In this document: piece after piece, positions 1 through 10,074 of the stretch
How positions within the stretch are numbered: position 1 is the first letter of the stretch
Layout: each line of letters opens with the position of its first letter
Assembly (NCBI RefSeq): GCF_027579695.1
Contig: NC_083582.1
Location: 33,559,464 to 33,623,463 of the forward strand
Direction: 5' to 3'
Length of the DNA stretch: 64,000 nt
DNA from: Neoarius graeffei
Taxonomy: Eukaryota > Chordata > Actinopteri > Siluriformes > Ariidae
Translations under genes and position numbers: made by a program
The notes under the pieces: generated by a model
What the model was told of the DNA's origin: nothing
Databases searched by the model: none
What the model saw: only the letters and a program-made list of their open reading frames with translations

Positions 1-775
1 CAGGAAGCGGAAGTCCATGACCCTTTCCACACAGACCCTGTCAATGATTATGGGTTGTATGTCCATTTTGTTCTTTCTGAAGTCAATGACCAGCTCCTTT
101 GTTTTAGTAGTGTTTAGGAGCAGGTTGTTGTCTTTGCACCACACTGTCAGCTGCTCCACCTCATCCCGGTAGACAGGCTCATCGCCCCCTGAGATGCTCC
201 CCACCACTGTGGTGTCATCAGCAAATTTGACGAATGTGTTGCTAGAATGAACAGGAGTGCAGTCAGATGTACAGAGGGTGTAAAGCAGGGGGCTCAGCAC
301 ACAGCCCTGAGGGGAGCCAGTGCTGAGGCTGAGAGCTTTAGAGATGTGGGGGCCTACTCTGACCCTCTGTGTGCGCTCTGACAAGAAGTCCTTGATCCAG
401 AGACATATTGAGATAGGTAGTCCCATGTTCAGCAGTTTGCACAGTAGTCTATGGGGGAGGATGGTGTTAAACACTGAGCTGTAGTCCACAAAAAGAAGTC
501 AAATGTAGCTCCCCTGCAACTCCAGGTGGGTCAGCGCCATGTGGAGAGCTGTGGCTACAGCGTCCTCCGTAGACATATTGGCCTTGTATACATATTGATG
601 TGGATCAGAGGTGGGGGGTAGAAATGTCATAATGTGACTCCTTGCCAATTTTTCAAAGCACTTCATCACCGCCGGCTTAAGTGCTACTGGCCGGTAGTCG
701 TTGAAGTTGGTGATGAAGGGTGTATTGGGTAAAGGGACTATGGTGGAGGTCTTCAGGCAGGGTGGGATGGTAGAC
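1..775 (-). pseudogene. L2/CR1-group LINE reverse transcriptase fragment
   Basis: Read on the minus strand, this stretch gives a reverse transcriptase of the Jockey/CR1/L2 type. The catalytic box FADDTTVVG is encoded around 185-225, and a GSPQGC box lies upstream near 300-320. Downstream comes the characteristic NNLLLNTTKTKELVIDF segment around 65-130. The reading frame is broken by stops and shifts, so it is a dead copy. The element runs off the left edge of the window (its 3' side), and its 5' side stops near 775, where unrelated sequence starts. It resembles the LINE at 42758-43340 in this window, which carries the same FADDTT and KTKELIVDF segments. The exact clade (L2 versus Rex1/CR1) is not settled. 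Confidence 0.75.
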
Positions 776-1190
776 TGTCAGTAAACCTGCTGAGAAAGAA
801 CAAACTACAAACATGGACACTCTGAACTACAGTTCCCATGAAACACAGTGCCCTCTGTCTCCAGCCTACTGAAACTCAGCTGTCTCTCATTTCCTTAATC
901 ACCTGTCCCTCTATTTAAGCTCCCCAACTAAACACACCAGTGCAAAGTATTGTTCAGCCTGCTCAGTTCATATCAAGCCTTGTTTCTTCTGACTGCTTCT
1001 TGTATTTCTGACCCTTTTGCTATCTCTCTTAAGTTTTCGCTCTTTGCCTTATCTTCCCTGCCTTGTTTGCTGATTGCCTGACCCTTGCTTGTTTACAAAC
1101 TCTGATTCTAGTCTCTTGTCTTGGCTTTGTTGTCAGTCTGCACCCCACTCTCCTCCACGCATACATCTGTAAGGGCCTGCATTCTAACAT
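776..1190 (+). mobile_element. Possible solo LTR
   Basis: The block opens with TGTCAG and ends in CTAACA. It contains a TATA-like CTATTTAAGCTCCCC near 912, followed by a pyrimidine-rich stretch, the layout of a Gypsy-type LTR with U3, R and U5. I could not find a convincing target-site duplication, and no internal retroelement genes adjoin it. It replaces the LINE sequence that stops at 775. This call is tentative. Confidence 0.3.
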
Positions 1191-1644
1191 ATTGTAATCA
1201 GATAAAAGCCTTTTTTAAACTAGACGAGCACACAGTTGAGTGTATATCGCTGCCAAGCTACATATTATCAACATCAAAATCAAATCACTTGAACCTAGGA
1301 TAATATTAATGCTGTACACCAAATTTCATCCAAATCCATTCACTACATTTTGAGTTATGTTGGGAAAAGACAAAACTAGAAGGTCACTCGGTAGAGTCCA
1401 TACCCTCTCCCAAGCCACATATTCGGATTTGTGTCAAAATCTAATCAATTGTTCCTTGGCCCATGGCTCACCTTTCCTCAAAAATTTATCAAAATCCGCT
1501 CACTACTTTTGAGTTATGTTGGGAACAAGCAAGCAAACAAACAAAGGAACAAATGGAGGCGAAAACATAACCTCCTTCAACAAAGTTGGTGGAGATAATA
1601 AATGAGAAAATGATTTCCTTTTGCTCAGTGTGCACTGCTAAATA
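1191..1644. repeat. Dispersed repeat with an internal duplicated segment
   Basis: A segment of the form AAATTTCATCCAAATCC..CACTAC..TTTTGAGTTATGTTGGGA occurs around 1320-1367 and again, diverged, around 1480-1527. It is followed by an (CAAA)n-like stretch and ATAACCTCCTTCAAC. I see no coding region; short open frames here are chance. Confidence 0.4.
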
Positions 1645-2000
1645 GGGGTGGCATTGTGGTGTAGTGGTTAGCACTGTTGCCTTACAGTAAGAAGGTTCTG
1701 GGTTTGAGCCCAGTGGCTGACAGGGGCCTTTCTGTGTGAAATTTGCATGTTCTCACTGTGTCTGCATGGGTTTCTTCCAGTTTCCCCCACAGTCCAAAGA
1801 CATGCAGGTTAGATTAACTGGTGGCACTAAATTGACCATAGATGTGAGTGTAAATCTTTGTTTGTCTCTATGTGTCAGCCCTGTGATGATCTGGCAACTT
1901 GTCCAGGGTGTACCCTGCCTCTCGCCCACAGTCAGATGGAATCGGCTCCAGTTTGCCTATGACCCTGCACAGGATAAGCAGTTACAGATAATGGGTGGAT
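1645..2000 (+). mobile_element. tRNA-derived SINE, diverged
   Basis: The tRNA-like head runs GGTGGCATTGTGGTGTAGTGGTTAGCACTG (Pol III A-box region) and includes GGGTTTGAGCCC (B-box region). The body carries the family's conserved GTCCAAAGACATGCAGGTTAG and GTCCAGGGTGTACCC segments, and the tail is GATAATGGGTGGAT. It is full length but more mutated than the copies at 30194 or 38837. Open frames through it are not genes. Confidence 0.85.
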
Positions 2001-2143
2001 ACACTAAATATATGACCCATAATGCACCATAAATCCAGCGTACGTTTAACACTACTCACACACAAAGTATTACAATACATCAAAATTTATTTTAGCTTGA
2101 AAGTTCATTGCCAGGAAAATTAATTCATCTTTCATCATGATTT

Positions 2144-2375
2144 ATCTTGGCCTGGGTCGCGTGGATCCTGGAAATGCTGGTCATGAGGAATACCTGGAAT
2201 ACATGCCCTTACACCTTGCACACTCTTTAACACCTAGGTGGAATTTAGAGTCACCAATCCAGCATGTGACTCAGCATGGTTTTGGAAAGTGGGAGGAAAC
2301 TGGAGAACCCGAGGAAACCTGAAAGTAGAACCGGGGAGAACATGCAGAACTCTACACAGACAGTAACCTTAGCTC
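2144..2375 (-). mobile_element. Partial copy of a second tRNA-type SINE family
   Basis: GGGTCGCGTGGATCCTGG, GGAATTTAGAGTCACCAATCC, GGGAGGAAACTGGAGAACCC and GAACATGCAGAACTC appear in the order expected for a common fish SINE read in reverse. The tRNA-like head is missing on the right side. A related partial copy lies at 2920-3165. Confidence 0.5.
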
Positions 2376-2589
2376 AGGATGACTTTGTATCTAAAAATGT
2401 AAATGATTGCTGTTACTGTTGAGCACTAAAGCCTGTTAGCGGGTTCAGGTTACTAGGTAACCTGTTGGCTTGTGTAGCGATATGTCATGATGATGCCTTT
2501 CCAGACCACTCATTAGTCACGGCGCTTTGTGAATTCAGTCTGCTGAATTCTCTCTCACGCTACAGTACGTAGAAGAGAAATAATAAACA

Positions 2590-2662
2590 GTAAACAGTGA
2601 GCAAGTGAGTGAGCAAGTGAGTGAGCGAGTGAGTGAGCGAGTGAGTGAGTGAGTGAGTGAGG
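2590..2662. repeat. GAGT/GAGC microsatellite
   Basis: Tandem four-base units (GAGT with GAGC and AAGT variants) fill this stretch. It gives spurious repetitive open frames on the minus strand. Confidence 0.9.
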
Positions 2663-2919
2663 CAGCACTTTCAGACATGGCTCATGACTCACATTTGTTA
2701 AAAATGGCAAGAGCTCAGGGAGGGAAGCTGGCAGCTGAGCATGAATCCAAATAATGTTACATAAATGAATGCCTCCAGCACTAAAATATCTAAAGTTTAA
2801 AAGATATTTAATACTGTTACATATAATCCCAGCAAATGACACTTTCCTTCATTTATGTGAAAGTACGGCCTGCAGCTTCGCCTGAGCAGTTTATGACACC
2901 GACTGTGTGTTTTATCTTC

Positions 2920-3165
2920 AATAACCGCTTTATCCTGGTCACGGTTGTGGAGTGTATCCTGGGAACACTGGAAGTGAGGCAAGAATATCAAACTCATGGG
3001 ATCATGCATGCGCACACACACACAAACATGGGCGCACACACACACATGCACTCATTTAGACCTTAGGGAAGTTAGAGCTGCCAGTTCACCTTGCGGCATG
3101 TTTTTGTGAGATGGAAGGAAACCTGAGAACTTGGAGGAAACCCATCTGGACATGGAACACTGCTG
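2920..3165 (-). mobile_element. Partial SINE of the second family with a CA tract
   Basis: AACCGCTTTATCCTGGTCACGG opens the segment and GGAAACCTGAGAACTTGGAGGAAACCC closes it, both segments of the same family as 2144-2375. A short (CACA)n tract near 3012-3048 lies in the middle. The head is absent. Confidence 0.5.
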
Positions 3166-5639
3166 CATGCTTCTTTGACATGTTTTCCTTTCATATTTGT
3201 ATTATTTTCATGAGAAAAAGTCAAATTTACTGTGCACATCATTCCCACGCTAATTCTTTTGAGTAAAATGACAGAATAGGAAAAACAATCTTAATAAGAG
3301 AGAAAGAATGACAAGAGATGCACAAAGAGAGAAAGAGCATTCCATGGACAAGTACAGGTCTCCCGGGAAGGCCGCAAAAAGTGTCACGGCTCCCAGAGCG
3401 CCAAATATAACTTAACAAACATGAGAGCGGGTGAAATGCGCCGCTCGGTGTGACACTTGACGGTTCTCTGTGATCTGGGATGCTACACCCTCTATTGTGA
3501 CAAATCAGGACTTCATTTCAAGCTTCTAACTGTGCTGTGAAAGATCATCAACATCTCACATAACATGGTGGTGATAAGGGTTTGGATAATGTAGCATATG
3601 TCAACTGAGGCGAATGCTCACCGCAAGAAATATAAACTGTCCGCTTTACGTGTGAAACGACTGGCAGAGAAGCGAGCCCTCTGTGTGTGTGTGGGGGGGG
3701 GATGCTTTTACCTCTTGGTAGCTATCAAATGTCCCCACAAGGATAGGAATATCTAACAGTTTTGATCTTGTGCTTGAGGAAAACTGCTGCCAAGAAAAAA
3801 AAGAAAAGAAAAGAAAGAAGTGAAATGAGCCAAAAGGTTTCATTTAGGTTCCTGAGGTTAAAATCAGGGTTAGATTTATGTCTATGCGTTAATAAATACG
3901 TCAGAAAGTCCTCAAGGGTAGTAAGAGTTTAAATTCATATACTTAAGCAAAGACACTTATTATTTTGATCTATGCACTATTTCTTTAAGCATTCGCACTC
4001 ACTATATATCAATGTAATCATTATAAATATCATATTTGCACGCTGAGTTCCTTGTAAAACTTTGTAAACTTTTACGAAGGGTGACACTGAATATCTTTAT
4101 AGATAATTTACACGTGGCCCTCTAAATAACTAAAATGACTAACTAAATAAATTAAAAAAAAACATTAAAAACTATCAAGAAGAAAAACTTGCAATATACA
4201 ATTATTTGAAATACATAAAAACTTTTAGCTAGGAAAGAATTATTACTATTTACAACTTAGATTTCTTAAGGGCCGCACCAAAAGAGGCTTGTGATTTACA
4301 CTCTTTAACGCCTCTTGGTAAAGCATTCCAGAGCTTATTTGTTTGTTTTTTAAAATGCTTAATGTTCCACAGTTCAAACGCACCTACAGGCGTTAACTGT
4401 TGTCTCCTTTAATGACTAACACCTGAAACCAACTCAGTGAATATGATTCTTTGTGTCCTGCTGATGCTACTCAATTATATTAATAACTGAATGACTAATC
4501 TGATTTTTAAATGGATTTTTTTGACATATAACACAATTTTATTAGTGTTTTCACAACTGATCAAGCAAATCTCTGACTAGCAATGTACCCAGACTCTGAT
4601 CTAGACCCCTGACAGTAGAGTAGATCTGGCTGTAATTCAAATCGTATGTTTAGATTAATGCGCTTGTTCTAGTATGTTATTGTTTCTATAGTAACACCTC
4701 ATTCACAGGGAATTAGATTGCAGACAAGCTACCATAATCTAAGACTAATAAAAATATGGGGGGGGGGGGGATGAACAAAGAAAAATGTGTCATCATTGAT
4801 ACAGTGATGCTTACTGTAAGGAAACATTTATGGAAGGAGTCTCCAGTGTTAGGGATTTGGAACAATCAGGGAAAAAAAAAACTTTGCGATTTGAAGTTTG
4901 ATAACTTTAAAAGCCTTATTAACTTGAAGAAAAAAGAGGCTGGTTGAGAGAATGCCAAACCTGTTTAACAGGAATTAACTGGAATTCCTGACATTAACAA
5001 ACAATATTCCATTCTTTAATAAATCCAAAATTGCTGTGATATAAGAGGAATAAAACATTTTGGTGAAAGGTGAGGGGCAAACTTTCGGTTGGGCCGTGTC
5101 ACACCACCACACCATAGTTTATTTTCCTATAACAGCACACACATTGTGTTTGATTCCTTACAAAGCAGCTGCTCAGACAGTAGTTCCGTCTTCAAGGCAA
5201 ATCACAGGTTTATATTAATGCGCTTGTTCTAACACCTTGTCATTTCTATAATAACAGCTCATTCATAGCGACCGATTAAAAAATATTGCTGTGGTAACAG
5301 TTTCATGTCTAGTTTTCTTCCTTACTTGTTTCAAACAGGTTTGTAAACCTATAGGTGATGACTCACACTCACTAAATGTCAGTAGAATAAACATAGCATG
5401 AAAAATATCGCTTTTGTCGACATTTAGTTTGACACATTTCGCAAAAGTAAATAAATAAGTAAATAACAAAAAAGGTTGTTTTTTTTAATGAAATACCTGT
5501 GTTGTGACTGTATAAACCTTCCTGTCAAACACAGAAAGCAGCCAGAGACCTGAAAAACAAGTCAAGTGCTCAGTTTATTAATAAGAGAAGACTGCCATCC
5601 AGTGGTGAGATAAGAAATTGCTTTCTGATGTGCCTTTTT
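3166..5639. other. No gene recognised; short repeats only
   Basis: I see no coding region. Two diverged copies of a short repeat, TTAATGCGCTTGTTCTA followed by TTTCTATA(G/A)TAACA..CTCATTCA, occur around 4655-4710 and 5216-5270, probably remnants of a MITE. There is a G run at 4758-4770. The GC-richer 3340-3500 part has no recognisable feature. Confidence 0.4.
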
Positions 5640-6009
5640 GGGCGGCACAGTGGTGTAGTGGTTCGCACTCTTGCTTTACAGCAAGAAGGTTCTGGGTTCG
5701 GGCTCAGTGGCCGACGAGGGCCTTTCTGTATGGAGTTTGCATGTTCTCCCCATGTCTGTGTGGGTTTCCTCTGGGTGCTCTGGTTTCCCTCACAGTCCAA
5801 AGACATGCCTTTAGGTTAATCGATGGCTCTAAATTGTCCGTAGGTGTGAATGTGAGTGTGAATGGTTGTTTGTCTCTATGTGTCAGCCCTGCGATGACTT
5901 GGCGACTTGTCCAGGGTGTACCCCACCTCTTGCCCATAGTCAGCTGGGATAGGCTCCAGCTTGCCCGCGACCCTGTACAGGATAAGCGGTCACGGATAAT
6001 GGATGGATG
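5640..6009 (+). mobile_element. tRNA-derived SINE, full length
   Basis: The head GGCGGCACAGTGGTGTAGTGGTT and the GGTTCGGGCTC B-box region are followed by the family body and a GGATAATGGATGGATG tail. A direct repeat TGATGTGCCTTTTT (before 5640) / GGATGTGCCTTTTT (after about 6004) looks like the target-site duplication left by LINE-driven integration. Confidence 0.88.
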
Positions 6010-6542
6010 TGCCTTTTTTTTTTTTTAATTGCCACCATTAGGGATTTTTTTTTTTTTAATCCCTGAATGTTTCACTCACCAGGTATAGGGTTGAAACACT
6101 GTGTATCATCTGCATTGCAGCTAAAGTGAACAAAACCAATAGTGATTATAAACTTAAACAAGATGTGCAGTTGAATCTTGTCCCACATACTTGTGGCAAT
6201 ACTTAGAGATGCATCTCAATACTAAAGTGAGAAGCTCTACAAAGATGAAAAGATATAAAGTGATGAATGGAGAGCGATGCCTTGCCCTGATGGAATGCAC
6301 CTGAGCTAAGAGGCTTTAGTTAAAGCTGCAGCGAGACCTTTCAGGTTACCTGTGGAATGTCTGCCCCGAGGTGTCATAGGTGGGGAGCTCAGGGCATCGT
6401 GGGTGGAGAGCGAATAAGGTATTGGTAGTTCAGGAACAGCTAGTTAGACTAGAGTTGTCCCTGAGGATGGGTTTAGCAAGCAACCTTCACACGCAACATC
6501 CGAGTTTGACATGAGGCACGTGGTAATTGCAGGTTCTCTTCA
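6010..6542. other. No gene recognised
   Basis: AT-rich sequence with two T runs near 6016-6052. No coding or repeat family is identified. Confidence 0.3.
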
Positions 6543-6796
6543 GTGCTCCTCTGGGTGCTCTGGTTTCTTCTCACAATCCAAACACATACACATGAGGTCA
6601 ACTGGGGACTCTAAGTTGCCCAGAGATGTGAATGTGAGCGTGAATATTTGTCAGTATCTCTATGTTAGTCCCGTGATACAACCCCAATTCCAAAAAAGTT
6701 GGGACAAAGTACAAATTGTAAATAAAAACGGAATGCAATAATTTACAAATCTCAAAAACTGATATTGTATTCACAATAGAACATAGACAATATATC

Positions 6797-7290
6797 TGTA
6801 GAGGCTCATTCGTAGTGAGATCTTGAGAAAAGTGCTATAGCTTACGCTGACGAAGTCTCTGTCCCAAAGTAACTGTTTCCACTCTCAGTGTCCGTGTGCC
6901 TTGCAATAAATCCACTTGAAACATCTTGAAAGTTGAACTTTAATCCTCGTTTAACAATTACAAAGGTTCTAAGATACAGAGAGTCGGTGAGTCAGAGAGT
7001 AAGTGAATCAGGTAAGAAAAACTGTTCGCTTCCACGGCTTCTCGAGATCTATCTGAGAAGCGCGAGACCGTTCTTATATAGCTGAATGAATTCTAATTCT
7101 AATTCTTGAGAAGCGAGACAGTTCTAATTCTTGTTCTAATTCTTCACATATGAATTCTTAAGAAGCGTGAGACAGTTCTAATTCTTAACATATGAATTCG
7201 GATTCTACTTACACACTCAAATGAAATTATATATACTTTTTAACATAAATTGTAATTCACATCTATATGAATTCTACTTTGGCCGCTACA
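6797..7290 (-). mobile_element. Solo LTR inserted in the Tc1-like element
   Basis: The 494-bp block begins TGTAGAGGC and ends GGCCGCTACA, that is TG...CA with short inverted ends. It is flanked by a perfect 5-bp duplication ATATC (6792-6796 and 7291-7295). Read on the minus strand it has CAGCTATATAAGAACG as a TATA box, then ATTAAA and later signals, the U3-R-U5 order of an LTR. Imperfect repeats of AGAATTAGAACTGTCTC lie upstream of the TATA box. The uninterrupted Tc1 sequence is recovered when the block and one ATATC are removed, as the sister copy at 18750 shows. No internal gag or pol remains. Confidence 0.85.
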
Positions 7291-7485
7291 ATATCAAATG
7301 TCGAAAGTGAGACATTTTGAAATTTCATGCCAAATATTGGCTCATTTGAAATTTCATGACAACAGTGCATCTCAAAAAAGTTGCGACAGGGGCAATAAGA
7401 GGCTGGAAAAGTTAAAGGTACAAAAAAGGAACAGCTGGAGGACCAAATTGCAACTCATTAGGTCAATTGGCAATAGGTCATTAGC

Positions 7486-8559
7486 ATGACTGGGTATAAA
7501 AAGAGCATCTTGGAGTGGCAGCGGCTCTCAGAAGTAAAGGTGGGAAGAGGATCACCAATCCCCCTAATTCTGTGCCGACAAATAGTGGAGCAATATCAGA
7601 AAGGAGTTCGACAGTGTAAAATTGCAAAGAGTTTGAACATATCATCATCTACAGTGCATATCATCAAAAGATTCAGAGAATCTGGAAGAATCTCTGTGCG
7701 TAAGGGTCAAGGCCGGAAAACCATATTGGGTGCCCGTGATCTTCGGGCCCTTAGATGGCACTGCATCACATACAGGCATGCTTCTGTATTGGAAATCATA
7801 AAATGGGCTCAGGAATATTTCCAGAGAACATTATCTGTGAACACAATTCACTGTGCCATCCGTCGTTGCCAGCTAAAACTCTATAGTTCAAAGAAGAAGC
7901 CGTATCTAAACATGATCCAGAAGCGCAGACATCTTCTCTGGGCCAAGGATCATTTAAAATGGACTGTGGCAAAGTGGAAAACTGTTCTGTGGTCAGACGA
8001 ATCAAAATTTGAAGTTCTTTATGGAAATCAGGGACGCCGTGTCATTCGGACTAAAGAGGAGAAGGACGACCCAAGTTGTTATCAGCACTCAGTTCAGAAG
8101 CCTGCATCTCTGATGGTATGGGGTTGCATTAGTGCGTGTGGCATTGGCAGCTTACACATCTGGAAAGACACCATCAATGCTGAAAGGTATATCCAGGTTC
8201 TAGAGCAACATATGCTCCCATCCAGACGATGTCTCTTTCAGGGAAGACTTTGCATTTTCCAACATGACAATGCCAAACCACATACTGCATCAATTACAGC
8301 ATCATGGCTGCGTAGAAGAAGGGTCCGGGTACTGAACTGGCCAGCCTGCAGTCCAGATCTTTCACCCATAGAAAACATTTGGCGCATCATAAAACAGAAG
8401 ATTTGACAAAAAAGACCTAAAACAGTTGAGCAACTAGAATCCTACATTAGACAAGAATGGGTTAACATTCCTATCCCTAAACTTGAGCAACTTGTCTCCT
8501 CAGTCCCCAGACGTTTACAGACTGTTGTAAAGAGAAAAGCGGATGTCTCACAGTGGTAA
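7486..8559 (+). pseudogene. Tc1-like DD34E transposase, one internal stop
   Basis: The frame from ATG at 7486 runs 306 codons to TGA at 8404-8406, then continues in the same frame to TAA at 8557-8559. The lesion is therefore a single nonsense codon in an otherwise full-length (357-codon) transposase. The N-terminal third is a paired-like helix-turn-helix region ([27 protein letters not shown]) that binds the element ends. The catalytic triad is complete: D171 (VLWSDES), D261 (FQHDNAKPH) and E296 (SPIENIW), with 34 residues between the second D and the E. The TGA is likely a decayed CpG arginine codon. The protein would cut and paste the element at TA sites, but this copy would lose its last ~50 residues. 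Confidence 0.93.
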
Positions 8560-9036
8560 ACATGGCCTTGTCCCAACTTTTTTGAGATGTGTTGTTGTCA
8601 TGAAATTTAAAATCACCTAATTTTTCTCTTTAAATGATACATTTTCTCAGTTTAAACATTTGATATGTCATCTGTGTTCTATTCTGAATAAAATATGGAA
8701 TTTTGAAACTTCCACATCATTGCATTCCGTTTTTATTTACAATTTGTACTTTGTCCCAACTTTTTTGGAATCGGGGTTGTAGATTGGCAACCTGTCCAGT
8801 GTATACCCTGCCTCTCACCCAGTGCCAGCTAGGATTGAATCCAGCTCACAATGGATAGTTGGCATTTGAAAATATTTTGCACAGCTGTTTATTAAACTGA
8901 ATAAGAGATTTATTTTTGTACTTGAGAAACAGGCTACATGATATTGCAGTTATGTGTCTCAAAACTAGGGTGGCACAGTGGTGTAGTGGTTAGCACTGTC
9001 GCCTCACAGCAAGAAGGTTCTAGGTTTGAGCCTCCT

Positions 9037-9605
9037 GGTCTCTCATTATTGGTGTCACAAGACAATGCAGCAATTTGTTGACATGAAATACACTACACAA
9101 TTTGATGGTTTATATGCTATAATCATATTCTTTTCAGGTTGATTTTGTGCCCTTGTAAATATTTTTTGCTCATACACTCGCTCATCGGGAGCTCCGCTTT
9201 TAGACAGTGCCTAAATATATATAAATTTCATGTGTGCAGATATTAACCACCATTTGCACGATACAAGACCTCACACACAAATTCAACAACTGAGAGTGCA
9301 AGCTCAGCATCATTTGAAGTAGCATGCTAAGCTAGCTGCAGTCAAACAAAAGATGCAAGCTAATCTTCAAGAGAACAAAGTTTCAGCGGTGACATTTATT
9401 AGATAGCCTATGTAAGTAGTGTGTTTACTCATGTAGAACCTAGTGTGTGAGGGTGTGAAGGTACACTCAGAAGACAGGCGAATTTTTATCAGAGCTCCAG
9501 ACTCAGGTTTATTCAGTCCACACTTTTCAACACCACTTTCAAAAACTAAATTAAAGAAAAACAGCTCAAGAGAAACTGGTCTGTCCCAAGTTCGAGGCCC
9601 CCCCT
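9037..9605. other. Unidentified insertion between SINE head and body
   Basis: This AT-rich block lies between two collinear SINE pieces and so is probably an insertion. It opens near TGGTCTCTCATTATTGG and closes near AGTTCGAGGCCCCCCC. I could not identify inverted ends or a clean duplication. No coding potential is visible. Alternatively the two SINE pieces are independent fragments. Confidence 0.35.
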
Positions 9606-10074
9606 TAGTGGCTGACAGGGGCCTTTCTGTGTGGAGTTTGCATGTTCTCCCTGTGTCTGTGTGGGTTTCCTCTGGTTAGGCTAATTGGTAGTGCTAAATT
9701 GACTGTGAGTGTGAATGGTTGTTTGTCTCTATGTGTCAGCCCTGCAATAATCTGGTGACTTGTCCAGGGTGTACCCCGCCTCTCACTCATACAGTAGTGC
9801 TTGAAAGTTTGTGAACCCTTTAGAATTTTCTATATTTCTGCATAAATATGACCTAAAACATCATCAGATTTTCACACAAGTCCTAAAAGTAGATAAAGAG
9901 AACCCAGTTAAACAAATGAGACAAAAATATTATACTTGGTCATTTATTTATTGAGGAAAATGATCCAATATTACATTTCTGTGAGTGACAAAAGTATGTG
10001 AACCTCTAGGATTAGCAGTTCATTTGAAGGTGAAATTAGAGTCAGGTGTTTACACATGTTTGTGGAAGTGTATC

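Larger units (their letters stand above)
6679..8779 (+). mobile_element. Tc1-like transposon (carries a solo LTR)
   Basis: Terminal inverted repeats open with CAACCCCAATTCCAAAAAAG and close with the reverse complement, CTTTTTTGGAATCGGGGTTG in reading order at the right end. The inner parts of the ends also match (TTGTAAATAAAAACGGAATGCA). Both ends abut TA (6677-6678 and 8780-8781), the Tc1/mariner target. Without the 494-bp LTR and its duplication, the element is about 1.6 kb, the usual Tc1 length. It sits inside a SINE. It encodes the transposase at 7486-8559. Confidence 0.93.
6543..8860 (+). mobile_element. SINE split by a Tc1-like transposon
   Basis: The left part (6543-6678) carries CTCCTCTGGGTGCTCTGGTTTC through CTATGTTAGTCCCGTGAT. 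The right part (8780-8858) resumes with GGCAACCTGTCCAG and CAGCTAGGATTGAATCCAGCTC. They are consecutive pieces of the tRNA-derived SINE body. The tRNA head is missing. Everything between is the Tc1-like element at 6679-8779. Confidence 0.75.
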
